From Planctomycetota bacterium (lineage in GTDB: Bacteria > Planctomycetota > GCA-002687715 > DRQF01), in NCBI GenBank assembly GCA_015485455.1, contig WFTN01000527.1, positions 1 to 10,073 of the forward strand: 10,073 nt of DNA, read 5' to 3'. Each line of letters opens with the position of its first letter. The stretch's first letter is position 1. This document shows positions 5,958-10,073 of this stretch, one piece after another. The notes below the pieces were generated by a model. It searched no databases. It worked only from the letters and a program-made list of their open reading frames with translations, and was not told the origin of the DNA. The position numbers and the translations under genes are program-made.

Positions 5958-7751
5958 ATGGGCGCCATGAACGTAGAACTACCATCCACATCGGCTATTT
6001 GCCTCCTCCTCTTGGGAGGCCTGGGGATCATTGCATCTTTATTTGCCCTCTTGGGTAGTTCCTGCCCCAAGAATGACCGCCCGCCCAGGGGGACCAATGC
6101 CAAGCAGATCACTCTTATTGTTCTTCTGGGCATCTTGGTTCTTGCTTTTGCCGTCAGATATCGTGGCATCACCGAACGGGGCATGACCCATGTGGAAGCC
6201 TATGTACCAGGTCTTCCACTACCACCGGGCATCTCAACACCCCCGCAACGACAAACATGGGCCGAGACTCTGTGGTTTCATTTTCATGAAGAGCCCCATC
6301 CTCAAGCCTACTATTTCACCATGTTGCCTTGGACGAAGACCTTTGGCACATCTCTTTTGACCATCCGATTGCCCAGCCTTGTTTTCAACCTTCTGAGTGT
6401 TCTTTTGCTCTTCTTCTTGGTGAGAAGAGAAAGCCATGATTGGACAGCACTCATGGCCGCATCTCTCTTAGCCTTTCATGGACACCAGATCTATTGGAGT
6501 CAACAGGCACGCATGTATGCCATGGGCTCATTCTTAGGTCTCGTGAGCACTTACAACCTCTTTACTTTGCTGAGAGGTGAGCAAAGGAGAACCACAAGGT
6601 TCTTCTACGTTCTATCAACCTTAGGGGGGCTGAGCACCCAGATTTTCTTTTGGCCTTTCTTGGCAGCTCAGATGTTCTTGGTGGCTTGCCTGAGGGGACA
6701 AGAGAAGGGGAAACTCCGCGGTCTTTTCACTCTCCAAGCTCTGGTCGTCACACTCGGTACACCCTTGTGGACCCATGCTCTTTATCGGGCGCGAAGTGCC
6801 CCCCTCTTGGGCCCATCATGGGATTTCACTTCTCACTTCTTCAGCCTGGGGTTTCTCTTTGAAAACGACGTTTTTAGTTTGCCCACAAGAAATGCTCCCC
6901 CAGGTCCAGCGACTTTGGCAATCATCCTCACTTTGATTGGTCTCGGCTTGGCTCTATTCGCAAGACGAAAGTCAAAGAATTTCCCCTGCGAAGAAGAAGT
7001 CGCTGAGGTACCCTTCAAACTCCGCGTCTTCACTGCCGTGATGAGCGCTCTCTTTATTGTCGGTCTGGCAGCCACGGCCAGAAGCCGCCAACCCTACCTC
7101 TATGCCTCAGCCCTGCTTCCTTTCTTAACCCTCATTTTGCCCTGGTTTCAGACACAAGTGGCTCAAATTGCTGGCTACCTTGGAAGTCATTGGCTGCGAC
7201 AGTCAGCCGGTGCCCCCTTTGTCATCTTAAGCTTAGTACCCTTTGCCCTTCTCATGGGAGTTGGGGTGGTCTCCCCCCTTCTTAAGAGTCGCGGCATGAT
7301 CACTTTTGTGCCCTACTTGGTGGGAGCAGTCGCCATCGGTTGGAGCACCTTGACGCAAGAACCCAAAAAGGTATTACTCTTGGCCCTGCTTTTCGCTTGG
7401 CCCCTAAGCACCAGTATCCAGTTCTATCAAGAAACCCCCGAACCCAATGCTCATCGGGAGATCGCCTCCCGACTAAAGAAAGCGCTTCAAGATGAGGATC
7501 TCATCTTTGTGAAAGGAAAAGATTGGACCACCACACCGTCGCTTTATCACTTATATGAAGAACGACACCGACTTGTGGGAGCCAACTGGAAAGAAGCAAC
7601 GAAGAGATTGCCCCAAGGGCGTATCTGGGTCTTGACCTATAGTGACATACCAGCGCCAAAAGCCTTAATGCTCTCATTGAAGGATTATCGCATCCAAAAG
7701 ACCCTGACCTCCCGACGATGCCAGGCAAGGCTCTTTGTCATCGACCGCTGA
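5958..7751 (+). CDS. Integral membrane GT-C glycosyltransferase, family 39 (PMT/ArnT)-like
   Basis: This 597-residue multi-pass membrane protein likely transfers a sugar from a polyprenyl-phosphate donor to an acceptor on the outer side of the cytoplasmic membrane. Hydrophobic segments start at about 14-35 and 51-68 and continue to about 490. The first large loop holds 'ERGMTHVEAYVPG' (73-85), where E80 is the likely counterpart of the family's catalytic acidic residue. 'HPQAYYFTMLPWTKTFG' (114-130), 'IRLPS' (136-140) and 'SQQARMYAMG' (181-190) are the usual landmarks in this superfamily. The last ~100 residues are soluble, with an alternating alpha/beta pattern ('EDLIFVKGKDWTTTPSLY', 'GRIWVLTY'). 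The start is uncertain: ATG at 5958 or 5967, neither with a strong ribosome binding site. The gene is divergent from the ALG5-like GT2, which may make its donor. Its 3' end converges on the PRPP synthetase gene, with 11 bp between stop codons. Confidence 0.85.
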   Translation: MGAMNVELPSTSAICLLLLGGLGIIASLFALLGSSCPKNDRPPRGTNAKQITLIVLLGILVLAFAVRYRGITERGMTHVEAYVPGLPLPPGISTPPQRQTWAETLWFHFHEEPHPQAYYFTMLPWTKTFGTSLLTIRLPSLVFNLLSVLLLFFLVRRESHDWTALMAASLLAFHGHQIYWSQQARMYAMGSFLGLVSTYNLFTLLRGEQRRTTRFFYVLSTLGGLSTQIFFWPFLAAQMFLVACLRGQEKGKLRGLFTLQALVVTLGTPLWTHALYRARSAPLLGPSWDFTSHFFSLGFLFENDVFSLPTRNAPPGPATLAIILTLIGLGLALFARRKSKNFPCEEEVAEVPFKLRVFTAVMSALFIVGLAATARSRQPYLYASALLPFLTLILPWFQTQVAQIAGYLGSHWLRQSAGAPFVILSLVPFALLMGVGVVSPLLKSRGMITFVPYLVGAVAIGWSTLTQEPKKVLLLALLFAWPLSTSIQFYQETPEPNAHREIASRLKKALQDEDLIFVKGKDWTTTPSLYHLYEERHRLVGANWKEATKRLPQGRIWVLTYSDIPAPKALMLSLKDYRIQKTLTSRRCQARLFVIDR

Positions 7752-7762
7752 CCTGACTCGCC

Positions 7763-8938
7763 CTACTCGCCAATGGAACCAGGGGACCAATGTTTTTGCC
7801 ATCGCGGGTTCTTCGATGACATGTCCGTGGCATAGATATCGTCAGGCCCTAAGTGAGACGTCATGCCCAATTGGTCCATCAAGAAATGAGAGATCCACTT
7901 CTCAATCTTGAGAACAATGATCTTCTTGCGCAGCCGTCCCTGCATATCGCGATTGAGAATTGTGGGCACCGAATTGGTGGTGATGATTTCATCCAAAATG
8001 TCCTTGGACAAGACAGCTCGACATTCCTCTGAAGAGTAAAAATGCGTTACGCCGAAGACCACACGTCTTGGGTTGCCCACTCGCAGTTTACGACAACATT
8101 CAATGATGGTGGACCCCGTCCGCACCATGTCATCAACAATCAAAACATCCTTGTCTGCGATGTCGTCAATATCAACTTCTGAATCAGAAGAGACCCGGGC
8201 CTCAACCGAACGTTCCCCGAACCGCGTCTTGGTAAATTCGAGGAGCGCTGTCTTCGTAAATCCTAATGCCTGGCGCATGCCCTTGGCAAATTCAGCGGCT
8301 CCACCATCGGGAGCACAGATAACTAAATTCTCACCATCGGGTCCGGGAGCAAGAACGTCGGAGTCTTGAATATAGTGGGCAAAAACTGGATCGGGGGAAA
8401 GATTACGATAGCCCCATGGAAGACAGCGTTCGAATTCCCTTCCAACCGCTGCCGAGTGATTGTGAATCGTCACAGCTCCAGTCACCCCAGCCGCCTGAAG
8501 GCACTCAGCATAGAGTCGGGCAGAAAAAGCCTGACCATCAAACTTAGCCAAGTCCTCTTCATCCCGGAAAAAATCAACAACACCTTGGTCAGGCCGAGGC
8601 CCTCGATCTTGAGCTGAATAGAATAAATCTGGCTCCAAAAGAATGATCTCTTTGGCGCCATTGTCCTTTGCGGCCCGGGCGACAATGAGATTCCGCATGG
8701 CCAAAGCATCCCGGGAGTAGTGCCCCGAAGCCGTAGAGACAAGAACAACTGTCTTATTCTCCAGGCCAAAGCCCACTTTGGCACCATTGGGCTTGAGGAA
8801 GAGAGGACAGAATTCACGATTGGCGAAACTTCTTAAGGAGATCAGATCCGCGACCTCTTCCACTTGCCCCATGGCATGAGCTACATCGATGGCAAAGGGG
8901 TTGTCTGATTCTGTTCCGACGACGACCAAATCAACCAT
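7763..8938 (-). CDS. prs: Divergent, long ribose-phosphate pyrophosphokinase (PRPP synthetase)
   Basis: This 391-residue protein would make PRPP from ribose 5-phosphate and ATP, feeding nucleotide, His and Trp synthesis. Classical enzymes are about 315 residues; this one is longer through an insertion after 'FYSAQDRG' (106-113) and a longer C-terminus. 'VVLVSTASG' (64-72) matches the 'VFIVQST' strand. 'PDLFYSAQDRG' matches 'PYFGYARQDRK', though the Arg before Gln is Ala here (A109-Q110). H159 in 'VTIHNHSA' matches the metal-binding His of 'VDLHA'. K237 and R239 in 'EFTKTRFGE' match the catalytic Lys-x-Arg of the flexible loop. The phosphate-binding loop 'VLIVDDMVRTGST' (266-277) differs from the usual DDMIDTGGT: R273 replaces Asp and S276 replaces Gly. 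ATG at 8938 has AAAGGA about 12 bp upstream. A non-synthesising regulatory homologue is possible but less likely because catalytic residues remain. Confidence 0.85.
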   Translation of the reverse strand: MVDLVVVGTESDNPFAIDVAHAMGQVEEVADLISLRSFANREFCPLFLKPNGAKVGFGLENKTVVLVSTASGHYSRDALAMRNLIVARAAKDNGAKEIILLEPDLFYSAQDRGPRPDQGVVDFFRDEEDLAKFDGQAFSARLYAECLQAAGVTGAVTIHNHSAAVGREFERCLPWGYRNLSPDPVFAHYIQDSDVLAPGPDGENLVICAPDGGAAEFAKGMRQALGFTKTALLEFTKTRFGERSVEARVSSDSEVDIDDIADKDVLIVDDMVRTGSTIIECCRKLRVGNPRRVVFGVTHFYSSEECRAVLSKDILDEIITTNSVPTILNRDMQGRLRKKIIVLKIEKWISHFLMDQLGMTSHLGPDDIYATDMSSKNPRWQKHWSPGSIGE

Positions 8939-9092
8939 GGTGACCGCGTCCTTTCATTGAGACGGCTTTCTCGGGCCAAGGAAACCAATTGCCTTGTCCC
9001 TATCGACTTCCTTCTCTGTGAACTCTACCTCATTTGTTCGACTTGTTCCCATCTTGACTTGAAAGCCACTGGGCTCCGTCTACGATTCGACC
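8939..9092. promoter_or_regulatory. Divergent intergenic region between prs and HAD phosphatase genes
   Basis: These 154 bp separate two divergent genes and should hold both promoters. On the plus strand TTGACT at 9054-9059 is a plausible -35 element, with a poor -10 candidate near 9078-9083 (GTCTAC, 18-bp spacing). If used, the leader of the phosphatase mRNA would be almost absent, which would agree with the missing ribosome binding site before 9093. No clear minus-strand promoter is seen. Confidence 0.25.
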
Positions 9093-9800
9093 ATGCTTAT
9101 TCTATTCGATATTGACGCAACATTGATCAAGACGTCCCGAGCTGGTCTTTATGCCATGGCTGAGGGGTTTGAATTCCTGCACAATCGTCCCTGCTCCTTG
9201 GAAGGCATCCAGTACGCTGGCTGCCTAGATCCAGTCATTTTTGGCAACGTCTTAGCCAAAAACGGCGTGGAAGTGAATCCCAGCAACATCGAAGACTTTC
9301 GCAACGAATACCGCAAAGGGTTGGAATCACGGTTGGAAGTGCCTGGCACCGGATATTTGCTTGAAGGCGCCAAGGAATTGGTCACGATCTTGGCCGACCT
9401 CAAAGAAGTTACTTTGGGCCTTCTCACGGGGAATTATGAAGATACTGGGCGGCTTAAGTTGGGACGATGCGGACTCGATACCACGCCCTTCGTCATCAAC
9501 GCTTTCGGCGATGAATCTCCCTATCACCCGCCCTTGAGAAAGCATCTGGTTGAAGTCGCACTGACTCGTTACCAAAACAAATTCCAAAACCCGATTTCTC
9601 CAGAGCGGGTGGTTGTCATTGGCGACTCGCCTCATGATGTTTCTTGCGCCAAAGACAATGGCTGCCGATCTCTCGCCGTTGCCACCGGCCTCCATGACAC
9701 CACGACTCTGCATGACTGCGGAGCAGATCTTGCGGTGGAATCGTTAGCGAACACAGATGACTTGGTCCGTTGGATGCTCAACGATCCAAGGTCGAATTGA
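9093..9800 (+). CDS. HAD-superfamily phosphatase, phosphoglycolate phosphatase-like
   Basis: This 235-residue cytoplasmic enzyme likely removes phosphate from a small metabolite. 'LILFDIDATLI' (2-12) is motif I, with nucleophile D6 and general acid D8; the usual Gly after D8 is Ala (A9). 'LLTGN' (110-114) supplies the motif II Thr (T112). A Lys for motif III is probably K122 in 'KLGRCGLD'. 'VVVIGDSPHDVSCAKDNG' (173-190) is motif IV, with D178 and D182. The segment from about 15 to 90 between motifs I and II is a helical C1 cap, as in phosphoglycolate phosphatase and beta-phosphoglucomutase relatives. ATG at 9093 has no ribosome binding site, so a leaderless or weakly translated message is possible. 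No other in-frame start could retain motif I. The substrate cannot be told from sequence. It is divergent from the PRPP synthetase gene and converges on the protease gene. Confidence 0.88.
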   Translation: MLILFDIDATLIKTSRAGLYAMAEGFEFLHNRPCSLEGIQYAGCLDPVIFGNVLAKNGVEVNPSNIEDFRNEYRKGLESRLEVPGTGYLLEGAKELVTILADLKEVTLGLLTGNYEDTGRLKLGRCGLDTTPFVINAFGDESPYHPPLRKHLVEVALTRYQNKFQNPISPERVVVIGDSPHDVSCAKDNGCRSLAVATGLHDTTTLHDCGADLAVESLANTDDLVRWMLNDPRSN

Positions 9801-9807
9801 GGTCGTT

Positions 9808-9850
9808 TGATTCAAGAAGTCCCAGACGCCACAATCTCTTGAGCAAATCA
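9808..9850. terminator. Bulged stem-loop between convergent genes, weak terminator candidate
   Basis: TGATTCAAGA at 9808-9817 can pair with TCTTG at 9837-9841 and AATCA at 9846-9850, giving a 10-bp stem with a 4-nt bulge and a 19-nt loop. It fills most of the 52-bp gap between two convergent genes. There is no T tract on either side, so function as an intrinsic terminator is doubtful. Confidence 0.25.
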
Positions 9851-9852
9851 GG

Positions 9853-10073
9853 TTAGCGCTGAGTCAAGACCAACCTTCCATTTTGACTATCATTTTCGAT
9901 ATGGAATTGCCCCAAGAAGTCCATACCCAGCAGTCCGTAGCCACTACTACCGGACAAGTTCCCCACAACGACGCTGATCCCCCCCACCGACAGATCCCCA
10001 AGACTGAGACGGTCGACGGGAGAGTAGGGAACAATTCTGGTGTTGCCTGCGGTTTGAAGTTTCACTTTGGGTA
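9853..10073 (-). CDS. Retropepsin-like aspartic protease, C-terminal fragment (cut by window edge)
   Basis: The frame is open from the right edge to TAA at 9853-9855, giving the last 72 full residues of a longer protein. 'YGLLGMDFLGQFHIENDSQNGRLVLTQR' ends the protein and matches the C-terminal strand and helix of bacterial retropepsin-like (gag-type) aspartic proteases, where 'xxLGMDFL' follows the flap and packs beside the active site. The preceding 'LSLGDLSVGGISVVVGNL' is the usual strand pair before it. The catalytic 'DTGA/S' motif should be upstream, outside the window, so activity and any signal peptide or membrane anchor cannot be checked. The GTG at 10065 is an internal Val codon and not the likely start. 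Confidence 0.72.
   Translation of the reverse strand, partial: PKVKLQTAGNTRIVPYSPVDRLSLGDLSVGGISVVVGNLSGSSGYGLLGMDFLGQFHIENDSQNGRLVLTQR

Overview
The window looks like chromosomal DNA from a free-living bacterium with moderate, roughly balanced base composition. My best guess is an uncultured member of the Planctomycetota or a relative. The guess rests mainly on the secreted beta-helix protein, which has a 'SPLIDAG ... DVGAYE' module followed by an uncharacterised C-terminal domain, an architecture I associate with that group. No rRNA, tRNA or other phylogenetic marker is present, so the assignment is soft. The standard genetic code is used: TGA, TAG and TAA all end recognisable genes.

Layout from left to right. 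(1) 1-2466, plus strand: the C-terminal ~820 residues of an error-prone DNA polymerase III alpha subunit (DnaE2/ImuC type), cut by the left edge. (2) 2467-5091: a block bounded by two exact 40-bp direct repeats (2478-2517 and 5044-5083). It holds a secreted beta-helix protein gene and, just upstream of it, a short unrecognised ORF with an in-frame TGA near its apparent beginning, both on the minus strand. (3) 5092-7751: a divergent pair made of a family 2 glycosyltransferase resembling ALG5/polyprenyl-phosphate glucosyltransferases (minus) and a multi-pass GT-C/family 39-like glycosyltransferase (plus). (4) 7763-9800: a divergent pair made of an atypical, long ribose-phosphate pyrophosphokinase (minus) and a HAD-family phosphatase (plus). 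(5) 9853-10073: the C-terminal end of a retropepsin-like aspartic protease (minus), cut by the right edge.

How the genes could work together. A GT2 of the ALG5 type would load a sugar onto a polyprenyl phosphate on the cytoplasmic side of the membrane. A GT-C enzyme would then transfer such a lipid-linked sugar to an acceptor on the outer side. Their shared 128-bp promoter region fits a common pathway. The beta-helix protein, exported by a signal peptide, is a conceivable acceptor, but nothing in the sequence proves this. The polymerase, PRPP synthetase, phosphatase and protease look like ordinary neighbours rather than parts of one system.

No CRISPR array, insertion sequence, phage gene or toxin-antitoxin pair is visible. 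The most unusual element is the repeat-bounded block at 2478-5083, which looks like an insertion or rearrangement between dnaE2 and the glycosyltransferase. The second is the PRPP synthetase with altered ribose-phosphate-binding residues.
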